This document shows positions 1 to 6,104 of a stretch of 13,481 nt of DNA, piece by piece (within the stretch, counting starts at the first letter, position 1; each line of letters opens with the position of its first letter). Below the pieces are notes generated by a model that worked only from the letters and a program-made list of their open reading frames with translations, was not told the origin of the DNA and did not search any database. Made by a program: the position numbers and the translations under genes. This stretch comes from Candidatus Levyibacteriota bacterium (GTDB lineage: Bacteria; Patescibacteriota; Microgenomatia; Levybacterales; GWA1-39-11): the NCBI GenBank assembly GCA_016204525.1, contig JACQKO010000062.1:1-13481 (forward strand), written 5' to 3'.

Positions 1-797
1 AAAAGCTCCGGCAAAACCTTAATTAAAGGTTTACCCTGTTCAACTGCCAAAACACTATTGTCCACCAATGTTTTCAGAGATGCAATCTGATTATGAATTT
101 TTATCAAAGGCCCGATTCTAGGATAGCGAGCCGGATTCACGTAATCTACCTCTTCCTTTGCCTTTTTTACTTCAACTTCAATATCGTCAATTTTGGGAAC
201 AACCTTATCCAGAGACCTCACGGCAGTTCTAATTCGCTCTTCTGCAGACCCTCCGGCAAAGGTTCCCTTTCCCTTAAGACCTAAAACATCGGCATAAGGG
301 ATAAGTGAATCTGCAGTGATAATGGCCGCATTTATACCGTGAATTCCTGCTCCAACCATGTGATCCGCGTCAGAAATATAAAGACCAACTCCCGGAATAA
401 ATTTGGCAAACCCAATGGATCCGAGTTCCCGTTTTAATCCTTCTGCCGCTTCACGAGTTTTGACAAGCTCCTCGCGTGCCAACACCACATTTTGATTCTT
501 GGCAGCATCGGCGGCTTTTTTTGCCTGATCATAAACTTTGTCCGTTTTGCTATACACAGCAAAGGCGCGAACGGCAACATAAAGAATCAATAGCCCCAAT
601 AGAAGCAGCACAACGCCCGTAATCCCTAATCTTTTGAGACTGAAAAATTTCGCAAAATTTATTTTCAGTGGAGTTCTCAATCTTTCGGTTTTAGGCTTCA
701 AAGACGAATCTTGCGGCTTAGACGAGGGCTTGGAATCGGAAGATCCCGCCAAGGCGGGATCTGTATCAAAGTTAATTTTCTTAAACCCTTCATCCAT
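1..797 (-). CDS. DUF4012-like membrane-anchored protein, N-terminal 265 residues (3' end outside window)
   Basis: An uninterrupted frame runs from the ATG at 797 to the left edge, so the C-terminus is missing. An in-frame stop at 821-819 and the absence of any other nearby start fix this ATG; no Shine-Dalgarno sequence is visible. Residues 1-50 are polar, rich in Ser, Lys and Pro, and probably cytoplasmic. Residues about 57-81 form one strong transmembrane helix. After it come a charged helical stretch (about 82-117, Lys/Glu/Ala-rich), a short hydrophobic segment with FIPGVG (123-128), and further helical sequence with GIHGINAA (141-148). This architecture resembles DUF4012 proteins, which are common in CPR genomes beside glycan clusters and have no established biochemical function. 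The family call is from recognition of the pattern, not a search. The gene follows the priming transferase by 50 nt and is probably co-transcribed. A perfect palindrome lies inside codons 12-19. Confidence 0.7.
   Translation of the reverse strand, partial: MDEGFKKINFDTDPALAGSSDSKPSSKPQDSSLKPKTERLRTPLKINFAKFFSLKRLGITGVVLLLLGLLILYVAVRAFAVYSKTDKVYDQAKKAADAAKNQNVVLAREELVKTREAAEGLKRELGSIGFAKFIPGVGLYISDADHMVGAGIHGINAAIITADSLIPYADVLGLKGKGTFAGGSAEERIRTAVRSLDKVVPKIDDIEVEVKKAKEEVDYVNPARYPRIGPLIKIHNQIASLKTLVDNSVLAVEQGKPLIKVLPEL
741..762. repeat. Perfect 10-bp inverted repeat with 2-nt centre, inside DUF4012 gene
   Basis: The arms AGATCCCGCC and GGCGGGATCT are separated by AA. It is GC-rich against an AT-rich background and lies in codons 12-19 of the DUF4012-like gene, encoding part of the disordered cytoplasmic tail (around DPALAGS). 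It keeps the frame open. It is unrelated in sequence to the REP family at 8521, 9513 and 10239. Confidence 0.8.
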
Positions 798-847
798 AAT
801 TTGAGCCCAATAATCTATTTAATCAAAGTCGACAAGGAAATGCAAAC

Positions 848-1486
848 TCACATGGCGCCCTTTCCTGAGAACATTGCAAACGGCGTCCTAAAAATTATCC
901 ACAAATCATAAAGAATATATCTTTTTGAGGCATAACTTGCGTCAAGCTGAATTCTTTTATCAAAGTTTATTTCAGACCGGCCGGTCACCTGCCATACCCC
1001 CGTTATTCCGGGCTTTACGGATAGCACGATTTTTACCGCTCCCTTTGTATGTGGGTACTCTTTCTGCTGGTCCCTAAGTTCATCAGGATAATAAGCGCGG
1101 GGGCCTACGATGCTCATCTCGCCGCGCAGCACATTAATAAACTGCGGAACCTCATCTATTGAATATTTTCTAGTTATTCTCCCAATCCTTGTTATCCTTG
1201 GGTCATCTTTTAATTTATACCCACCCCTTTTATATTCTTCATAAAGCTTTTTAAACTTGGGATTTTCTAAAAGAGTTTCGTGAGCATTCTGAACCATAGA
1301 TCTAAATTTATACATCCTGAATAACCTGCCGTACCTTCCTACTCTTGAGGGAGTGTCTGCAAATATAGGACCGGGAGAGTCAAGTTTAATCGCAATAGCT
1401 GTGAGAATGATTACCGGTGCGAAAATAACAAGCAAAAGTACAGATAAGATTAAATCAAAAAGTCTTTTGAGAAAATCATAAACCAT
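848..1486 (-). CDS. Polyprenyl-phosphate sugar-1-phosphate transferase (priming glycosyltransferase, Bac_transf family)
   Basis: This 212-residue protein is a small monotopic phosphoglycosyl transferase, the enzyme type that moves a sugar phosphate from a nucleotide sugar to undecaprenyl phosphate and starts glycan assembly at the inner membrane. Residues 6-35 form the hydrophobic re-entrant helix, followed by SPGPIF (37-42). The core motifs are YKFRSM (59-64), DPRITRIGR (95-103), the catalytic Asp-Glu pair D111-E112 in SIDEVPQ, GEMSIVGPRA (122-131) and KPGITGVWQVTGR (158-170). It has the length of PglC-type enzymes and lacks the extra N-terminal membrane domain of WbaP. The usual VGPRP is VGPRA here. 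The ATG lies 1 nt past the stop of the guanylyltransferase gene, so the two are translationally coupled. Substrate specificity cannot be read. Confidence 0.93.
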   Translation of the reverse strand: MVYDFLKRLFDLILSVLLLVIFAPVIILTAIAIKLDSPGPIFADTPSRVGRYGRLFRMYKFRSMVQNAHETLLENPKFKKLYEEYKRGGYKLKDDPRITRIGRITRKYSIDEVPQFINVLRGEMSIVGPRAYYPDELRDQQKEYPHTKGAVKIVLSVKPGITGVWQVTGRSEINFDKRIQLDASYASKRYILYDLWIIFRTPFAMFSGKGAM

Positions 1487-1487
1487 A

Positions 1488-2570
1488 CTAGGTTAGCTTC
1501 TCGTGTTCAGTTCCAGCGAGGCTCTCAACCAGTTTTTTAATCTTGGGCGCAGATTCCTTACTGCATATTAGAAGAACATCATCTGCATTGATTACTATCA
1601 TTCCTTTAAGATCAATTCCGACCGCCAGTTGATCCGTATAATTAAAAACAAGATTGTCGGAAGAATCATTTAAGAGAACTTTACCTCGCGCCACGTTTTC
1701 ACTACTTGCGATTTGAAGAGCTTCTTTGAGGGCCTCCCATGCTCCCACATCGCTCCACCCCAGATCCGCAGCGATTACTAAAACGTTTCCCGGAGAAAGT
1801 TTCTCAAGTATTGCATTGTCAAAGCTTATTTTTTCAAGTTTTGAATATTCTCTCTTCATTACTTTTTCAAAATCACTCTCGCCAATTGCTGCTTGAATCT
1901 TCATTACGCCTTCAAAGATTCCCGAAGCAAACTTTTTATAAGAATTTAAAATAAAGGATGGTGTTGTAACAAAATATCCGGGGTTCCAGGCGAATGTATC
2001 GCTTTCAAAATATCTTTGCGCCTCTGAAAGTGTCGGTCTATAGATAAGACGCTTAAATTCAAATACCTTTGTCCCCCTTATGCTTCTGACCTCTTCTCCA
2101 AACTCAAGCCACCCAAGATTTTGATTTGCGAAGCGAGCACGTTGACCTATGAAAACAAGCAAATCGGATTTTTCTTTTACAAGTTCTTCCGCAAATCCCA
2201 AGACTTCCCTAAATCTTCTTTCTTTTTTAACAAAGTGATCGCTCCATAGAATAGCAACCGGTTCGTTTGGGGTATTTTTACCCACAATCGCGCAGGCTGC
2301 TGCAACAGCAGGTCCTACATCTCTTACTTCGGGTTCGAAAATAAAATTCTCTCGCGGAATTTGAGGGAGCTGTTGAAATACTATGTCCTTATATTTCTCT
2401 CCTGTCGAGATATAAATGTCCTGGGGTTTAAAATCCGGATCAAGTCTTTCAACCGCAAGTTGAAGAGTTGATTTGTCACCTACGATTTTTTCAAATTGCT
2501 TGGGAGCATTCTTCCTTGAGATAGGCCAAAGCCTTGTACCAACCCCTCCCGCAAAAATTACAGCCTTCAT
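1488..2570 (-). CDS. manC: Mannose-1-phosphate guanylyltransferase (GDP-mannose pyrophosphorylase), monofunctional
   Basis: A 360-residue cytoplasmic nucleotidyltransferase predicted to make GDP-mannose from mannose-1-phosphate and GTP. The N-terminal signature GGVGTRLWPISR (8-19) with PKQF (23-26) is diagnostic. Also present are FEPEVRDVGPAVA (78-90), the metal and nucleotide region WSDH (109-112), FAWNPGYF (193-200) and GWSDVGAWEAL (271-281). It stops before the C-terminal cupin isomerase domain of bifunctional ManC/AlgA enzymes (about 470 residues), so it is the short form. Two motifs are diverged: the segment expected near TGYGYIE reads NLGWLEFG (151-158), and the usual EKP sugar-binding segment reads FKRLIYRP (172-179). 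The donor may therefore not be exactly GDP-mannose. The ATG at 2570 opens with the canonical MKAVIFAGG. It is followed 1 nt later by the priming transferase. Confidence 0.9.
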   Translation of the reverse strand: MKAVIFAGGVGTRLWPISRKNAPKQFEKIVGDKSTLQLAVERLDPDFKPQDIYISTGEKYKDIVFQQLPQIPRENFIFEPEVRDVGPAVAAACAIVGKNTPNEPVAILWSDHFVKKERRFREVLGFAEELVKEKSDLLVFIGQRARFANQNLGWLEFGEEVRSIRGTKVFEFKRLIYRPTLSEAQRYFESDTFAWNPGYFVTTPSFILNSYKKFASGIFEGVMKIQAAIGESDFEKVMKREYSKLEKISFDNAILEKLSPGNVLVIAADLGWSDVGAWEALKEALQIASSENVARGKVLLNDSSDNLVFNYTDQLAVGIDLKGMIVINADDVLLICSKESAPKIKKLVESLAGTEHEKLT

Positions 2571-2572
2571 AG

Positions 2573-2651
2573 TATGCTAATGAAATACGAATTTAATTAG
2601 TGCTAATGCATGCGAATATTCGTATAAATTCGCACTATTTTAATTAGCATA
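2573..2651. repeat. Nested inverted repeats filling the intergenic gap upstream of manC
   Basis: The outer arms TATGCTAAT (2573-2581) and ATTAGCATA (2643-2651) are perfect complements. Inside lie a 10-bp palindrome CGAATATTCG (2613-2622) and the shorter pair TTAGTGC and GCACTA. The block covers most of the 105-bp gap between the GT4 stop (2676) and the manC start (2570), so it would form a large cruciform or an mRNA stem in front of manC. No good -10 box or Shine-Dalgarno sequence was found here. Confidence 0.7.
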
Positions 2652-2675
2652 AAATAACTTTACCATAATCAGAAT

Positions 2676-3929
2676 CTATAAAACTCCCAAAATATTAGTC
2701 TTAAACCTATCAAATGAGAACTTATTAGCATTTATACGGCAGTCCAGACTATTATAGCGGCTCGGCCGGAAGCTTTTCAACTTTTCCGAAAGTGAAGCAA
2801 CGGTTTGCCTATCAAAGAATACCCCTGTTTTGCCTTCTGTTACAATCTCTTCGGCCCCCCCGCCGCGAAATGCGATAACCGGTTTTCCAAAGGCTTGTGC
2901 TTCAACCATTGTAAGTCCGAAATCCTCGACCCCGGGAAAAACTAGGGCCTTGCAGTTTGAATAATAATATTTTAAATCCGAATCCGATACATATCCTAAG
3001 AATTCAACGGTCGGCCCTGCCATTTTCTTCAGCCGACCAAGCTCACTTCCCGTTCCAATGATTTTTAATGGAACATGAACCTTATTTGCCGCCCGAACGG
3101 CCAAATCAATCTTTTTGTAAGGCACAAGACGGGAAACAACGAGAAAATAATTAAAGTGAGGAACTTTTCCACTTGCAAGTGAATTGAGCGCAAGCTCAGA
3201 ACTATCCTTCGAATTACTTTCGTACTTTATATGCTTGCGCTCACTTAGTGAAGGCTGGGATAGAGATTTGGATCTTTCAACTCTAGGGAGCTGAGCGTCA
3301 CTTGCAACGTGCGGAAAGTTCCGAGCTTCTCGTATCATTAGCGGGGGATAAATTACTTCCGAATCTAGTCCATAATACTTTTTAATTCTACTCCGAACAG
3401 TCTGTGATATCGCGATTAACTTATCGGGCCTCTTTGCTGCAATCTTATCCCAAAATCTAAGATACGAAACAATAGGCCAAGAAATAATTCGAAAAATTGG
3501 GTTCGAGAAATAATTTTCATACCCGCTCCAGAGATACCTTGTGGGTGTTAAGATTATAGAAATATGTTTCGTGTGAGGTTTTGTGACTATTCCTTTCGCG
3601 GCTTCGGACGTTACTGAGATAACCAAATCGAACTCATCGAAGTTGAAACTTTCGAAGGCAATCGGCATGAAAGCCGCAAGTGCTTCATGATAGGAAGGCG
3701 CGAAGGGAAGTTCTTGTAGAAAGGAAGTTCTAATCGGAATTTTCTTTGCCCAAGAAACCCGATCCTCTTTGTAGACAGATGTGAACAGAACAGAATCTGG
3801 GAAAATTTTGCGAAGCGCAATAATAACACGCTCCGCCCCGCCCCACTTATTAACTCTGTCGTAAACTAACGCAACTCTCATTTTTCTCGAATCTTTCGAA
3901 TGTTCCTCGAGTCTACTCGAATAATGCAT
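2676..3929 (-). CDS. GT4-family glycosyltransferase with repeat-derived insertion between its two domains
   Basis: A GT-B fold glycosyltransferase of family 4, probably cytoplasmic or membrane-associated and using a nucleotide sugar. The N-terminal domain starts at MRVALVYD (17-24), with GGAERV at 30-35. The C-terminal domain has VVSRLVPYKK (264-273), then FPGVEDFGLTMVEAQAFGKP (331-350) with the E335 and E343 pair of the EX7E donor-binding motif. Residues about 201-258, between IYPP (193-196) and NYFLVVSR, are a polar, Ser-rich stretch that the family normally lacks; its DNA is full of inverted repeats. The start is ambiguous. ATG 3929 has an extended -10 box 7 nt upstream, but family homology begins at Met17 (ATG at 3881), and residues 1-16 come from a TCGA repeat. 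The protein is probably a mannosyltransferase-like enzyme of this locus, though the acceptor is unknown. Confidence 0.88.
   Translation of the reverse strand: MHYSSRLEEHSKDSRKMRVALVYDRVNKWGGAERVIIALRKIFPDSVLFTSVYKEDRVSWAKKIPIRTSFLQELPFAPSYHEALAAFMPIAFESFNFDEFDLVISVTSEAAKGIVTKPHTKHISIILTPTRYLWSGYENYFSNPIFRIISWPIVSYLRFWDKIAAKRPDKLIAISQTVRSRIKKYYGLDSEVIYPPLMIREARNFPHVASDAQLPRVERSKSLSQPSLSERKHIKYESNSKDSSELALNSLASGKVPHFNYFLVVSRLVPYKKIDLAVRAANKVHVPLKIIGTGSELGRLKKMAGPTVEFLGYVSDSDLKYYYSNCKALVFPGVEDFGLTMVEAQAFGKPVIAFRGGGAEEIVTEGKTGVFFDRQTVASLSEKLKSFRPSRYNSLDCRINANKFSFDRFKTNILGVL
3170..3307. repeat. Inverted-repeat cluster within GT4 coding sequence
   Basis: Inside the interdomain insertion of the GT4 gene are a 12-bp palindrome CACTTGCAAGTG (3170-3181), a 5-bp stem with GCAA loop (3185-3198), an 11-bp inverted pair (3185-3195 with 3233-3243, TGAGCGCAAGC), TCACTTAGTGA (3241-3251), and TTGCAAGTGA (3173-3182) facing TCACTTGCAA (3298-3307). 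The block corresponds to residues about 208-253 and does not break the frame. Confidence 0.75.
3886..3921. repeat. Short tandem repeat with TCGA every 9-11 nt
   Basis: TCGA occurs at 3887, 3896, 3907 and 3917 within similar flanks (CTCGAATC, TTCGAATG, CTCGAGTC, CTCGAATA). It covers the stretch between the two candidate starts of the downstream GT4 gene, so it is either a 5' leader or encodes the unusual N-terminal tail of that protein. Confidence 0.6.
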
Positions 3930-3936
3930 ATCGGAG

Positions 3937-3945
3937 ATTATAACA
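3937..3945 (-). promoter_or_regulatory. Candidate extended -10 promoter for leaderless GT4 transcript
   Basis: On the minus strand TGTTATAAT reads as an exact extended -10 (TGn followed by TATAAT). It ends 7 nt before ATG 3929, which would put transcription initiation at or beside the start codon. It overlaps the stop codon of the upstream GT4 gene. No good -35 is seen, as is usual for extended -10 promoters. Confidence 0.45.
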
Positions 3946-5062
3946 TCTTACTAGAAGTATAAATTGCGAGAGTTTGTTCCGCCATTTTTTCCCATGAGAA
4001 CTTTCTTGCCTGTTTTTTGCCTTGGGCGATTAATTCGTTTCGAGACTCTTCGATTAAGGAACACGCAAAATTAATCTTTTGCCTAATGTCGTTAATATCG
4101 TTCGGATTGCAATAGATCGCAGCGTTCGAACATATTTCCCGATGGACCGGGATATCGGAGACAACAACCGGCGAACCACAGCCAAGCGCTTCAACTGCGG
4201 TTAAGGAAAAACCCTCCGAAAATGACGGGATAATTGTTGCGACCGCATTTGAATAAAGCGAAAAAAGCTCCGAATCTTTCGCATTTTCCAAAAAGATCAC
4301 GTTTGCCCCTACGTTTAATTCCTCTATTTGTTTTTCTATCCTTTTGAAAAAAAAATCCTTTTTTCCGACTAAAACAAGTTTTACATCGTGATTCTCGTAA
4401 TTGTCATAAAGAAAATCCTTGAACGCCAAAAGCAGGCTATCAACGTTTTTATGAGGATAAAAATTGCCAACTCGAAGAAGATATCTTCCCTCTACAATTG
4501 GCTGTTGGCTGTTGGCTTTTGGCTTTTGGCTAAAGCCTCCTTCGTACGTTACTTCAACTTTGGATGAGCTAATGTTTAGATAAGTTTTTAATAGATCATC
4601 GCGAACAGCATTTGACGGAACAATTATTTTTTTCGCACGATAGATAGCATTTGATAATACCGCATGATAGCCGGCTCTTTTTGCAAAATATAAAGGAAGA
4701 GGCAAAGTAGATGCGCGGCCGGTATTAAATCTGTTCACGATAAGATCATGAATTGTGACTATGAACGGCTTGGAATAGAAGATCGGAACCGAAAAATACG
4801 GGAAATGCATTAGATCCAAATTTTGTTCATTTAGAATTTTAGGAAGCCTAATCTGCTCAGTAATCCCGTGCCAGCTCATGTCTGCATGGACCACTGACAA
4901 CTGACCACTGACAACTGACCTAATTGTTTTTTCGTCTTGAGTTTTTGCGAATAAAACATATTCATTTTTTTTGTCGATTTTAGATAAGTTCGAAACTAAA
5001 TTACGAATATAACGCCCAACACCTGTCTCATTCCACAATCGGCAGTCAATACCTATTCTCAT
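3938..5062 (-). CDS. GT4-family glycosyltransferase
   Basis: A 374-residue GT-B glycosyltransferase that starts with the typical MRIGIDCRLWNETGVGRY segment, in which the GVGRY loop (14-18) follows the first strand. TIHDLI (103-108) and VPSNAVRDDL (148-157) are usual N-domain features. The C-domain has LLRVGNFYPHKN (195-206) and SFSEGFSLTAVEALGCGSP (280-298) with E283 and E291 of the EX7E motif. The family is that of mannosyl- and related transferases acting on lipid-linked glycans. Two heptamer repeat arrays are embedded in frame: one at residues about 48-57 (SVVSGQLSVV) and one at about 177-189 (FSQKPKANSQQP) in the interdomain linker. A run of nine T in the coding strand (4355-4347) encodes FFF near residue 237. 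The next gene begins about 9 nt after its stop. Confidence 0.9.
   Translation of the reverse strand: MRIGIDCRLWNETGVGRYIRNLVSNLSKIDKKNEYVLFAKTQDEKTIRSVVSGQLSVVHADMSWHGITEQIRLPKILNEQNLDLMHFPYFSVPIFYSKPFIVTIHDLIVNRFNTGRASTLPLPLYFAKRAGYHAVLSNAIYRAKKIIVPSNAVRDDLLKTYLNISSSKVEVTYEGGFSQKPKANSQQPIVEGRYLLRVGNFYPHKNVDSLLLAFKDFLYDNYENHDVKLVLVGKKDFFFKRIEKQIEELNVGANVIFLENAKDSELFSLYSNAVATIIPSFSEGFSLTAVEALGCGSPVVVSDIPVHREICSNAAIYCNPNDINDIRQKINFACSLIEESRNELIAQGKKQARKFSWEKMAEQTLAIYTSSKML
4498..4532. repeat. Five heptamers TTGGCTN inside GT4 gene
   Basis: The units TTGGCTG, TTGGCTG, TTGGCTT, TTGGCTT and TTGGCTA are contiguous on the plus strand. On the coding strand they give the SQKPKANSQQP-like peptide in the linker between the two domains of the GT4 enzyme. 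A 7-nt period means each unit gained or lost shifts the reading frame. Confidence 0.9.
4893..4920. repeat. Four heptamers ACTGACM inside GT4 gene
   Basis: ACTGACA, ACTGACC, ACTGACA and ACTGACC are contiguous, so the array is also two 14-mers. It encodes the SVVSGQLSVV segment of the N-terminal domain (residues about 48-57). Confidence 0.9.
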
Positions 5063-5074
5063 AGTTTTAGGTAG

Positions 5075-5128
5075 TAAGTTTTAAGATGTAAGCAATTTCT
5101 TAAATCATACAACTTGCATCTTACCAAC
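5075..5128. repeat. Intergenic AT-rich repeat, first copy
   Basis: The 18-mer TAAGTTTTAAGATGTAAG (5075-5092) is identical to one at 6036-6053. It is followed by a partly complementary CTTGCATCTTAC (5112-5123), so an imperfect stem can form between the GT2 stop and the next GT4 start. The repeat reaches into the last codons of the GT2 gene (SSW end). Confidence 0.75.
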
Positions 5129-6026
5129 TAGACATACGTTTCTTTAACGCAATTCCTGTCAATACTAGCATTCGAATAATGCTTGGGTATTTATTTTTAT
5201 AATGCTTGTCATAAAAAATTCCCATTGCGGCAAATCTTGCTTCATGCGCCCTTTTTTTTGTTTCACTATTCGCCGCTGAAATGAGTTTTGAGTGTTTTTT
5301 TATTCCCCCCGATGCCCCTTTATAATGAAGTATTTCAAATTTAGGGACAAAATAAATTTTCCAACTCTTTTCTCTCAACCTGTAACAAAAATCTAAATCA
5401 TCCCCGTACCAGAAAAAATCCTCGTCCCACCACCCTGCTTGTTCCCCCGCTTCTCTTCGAACCAGCATAAAAGCACCGGCTAGAGCATCGACTTCATGAG
5501 TCTTATCCAAATCTAAATATCTTAAATTGTATCCTCCGAACAATTTCGACTTTTTGAATATTTTCGAAGCGCCGGAAAAATGTGAAAGCGCTCGAAACGG
5601 TGTTGGAAACCCACGATGAGCAGCATCGTCGAGCTTCCCATTCGGGAGGCGAACAAAACAAGTTGCCGCCCCTGCGTCGTTATTACGATCCATAAATTCA
5701 ACCATCCCGTCAATCGTATTTTCATAAACAACCGTATCCGAATTCAAAAACAGAACAAATCGACCACTCGCTTCCTCAACTCCAATATTATTGGCTTTTG
5801 AGAAGCCTACATTTTCCTTGTTTTCGATAATTTTGACTTTTGAATTGAAATTTTGACTTTTGACTTTTAACATTTGAACTTCTTCCACCGAATCATCTTC
5901 CGAATTATTATCCACTATGATAATTTCGAATGAAGCTCTCTTAATTGTTCTGATCACCGACCGGATACATTCGATAGTTAAATCTTTTGTATTAAAAGAG
6001 ACAATAATAATAGATACATCAACCAT
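5121..6026 (-). CDS. GT2-family glycosyltransferase (rhamnosyltransferase-like)
   Basis: A 301-residue GT-A fold enzyme that would add a sugar from a nucleotide donor to the growing lipid-linked glycan on the cytoplasmic side. The first strand VSIIIVSFNTKD (4-15), IIIVDNNSEDDS (35-46) and ENVGFSKANNIG (71-82) are hallmark GT2 segments. NSD (95-97) is the DXD-type metal site, and GDDLDFCYR (208-216) is the catalytic acidic motif of the WbbL/rhamnosyltransferase-like branch. Residues about 50-66 (VQMLKVKSQNFNSKVK) are encoded by a 7-nt-period repeat and sit in the loop before the NVGF helix. ATG 6026 is the only sensible start. A short A8 run in the coding strand (5259-5252) encodes the KK of ETKKRA near residue 258. 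Confidence 0.9.
   Translation of the reverse strand: MVDVSIIIVSFNTKDLTIECIRSVIRTIKRASFEIIIVDNNSEDDSVEEVQMLKVKSQNFNSKVKIIENKENVGFSKANNIGVEEASGRFVLFLNSDTVVYENTIDGMVEFMDRNNDAGAATCFVRLPNGKLDDAAHRGFPTPFRALSHFSGASKIFKKSKLFGGYNLRYLDLDKTHEVDALAGAFMLVRREAGEQAGWWDEDFFWYGDDLDFCYRLREKSWKIYFVPKFEILHYKGASGGIKKHSKLISAANSETKKRAHEARFAAMGIFYDKHYKNKYPSIIRMLVLTGIALKKRMSSW
5831..5878. repeat. Heptamer TTTTGAC repeat inside GT2 gene
   Basis: On the plus strand TTTTGAC, TTTTGAA, a 6-nt TTGAAA, TTTTGAC, TTTTGAC, TTTTAAC and ATTTGAA follow one another. Six of the seven units are 7 nt; the odd 6-mer brings the total to 48 nt, a multiple of 3. It encodes a Lys/Val/Ser-rich loop at residues about 50-66. Confidence 0.85.
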
Positions 6027-6035
6027 ATTAGTTTT

Positions 6036-6104
6036 TAAGTTTTAAGATGTAAGATTTAGGTAATCTCTTATATCTTAGATCTTACAACTTACCAACTTAC
6101 AGAT
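6036..6104. repeat. Intergenic AT-rich repeat, second copy
   Basis: This carries the same 18-mer TAAGTTTTAAGATGTAAG (6036-6053) as the gap at 5075, then a variable middle, then CTTACAACTTACCAACTTAC (6085-6104), partly complementary to the first arm. It occupies the 70-bp gap between the GT2 start and the preceding GT4 stop and enters the last codons of that gene. Confidence 0.75.

Noticed and set aside
711..911. Short plus-strand ORF across the DUF4012 start and transferase end
   Set aside because: It overlaps real minus-strand genes, has no family features and crosses a gene boundary; it is an antisense shadow.
4498..4920. CRISPR-like array
   Set aside because: The units are 7 nt and contiguous with no spacers, and both arrays are inside one intact GT4 gene.
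5831..5878. Frameshift or pseudogene in the GT2 gene because of the repeat
   Set aside because: The array totals 48 nt and the frame continues with all GT2 motifs intact on both sides.
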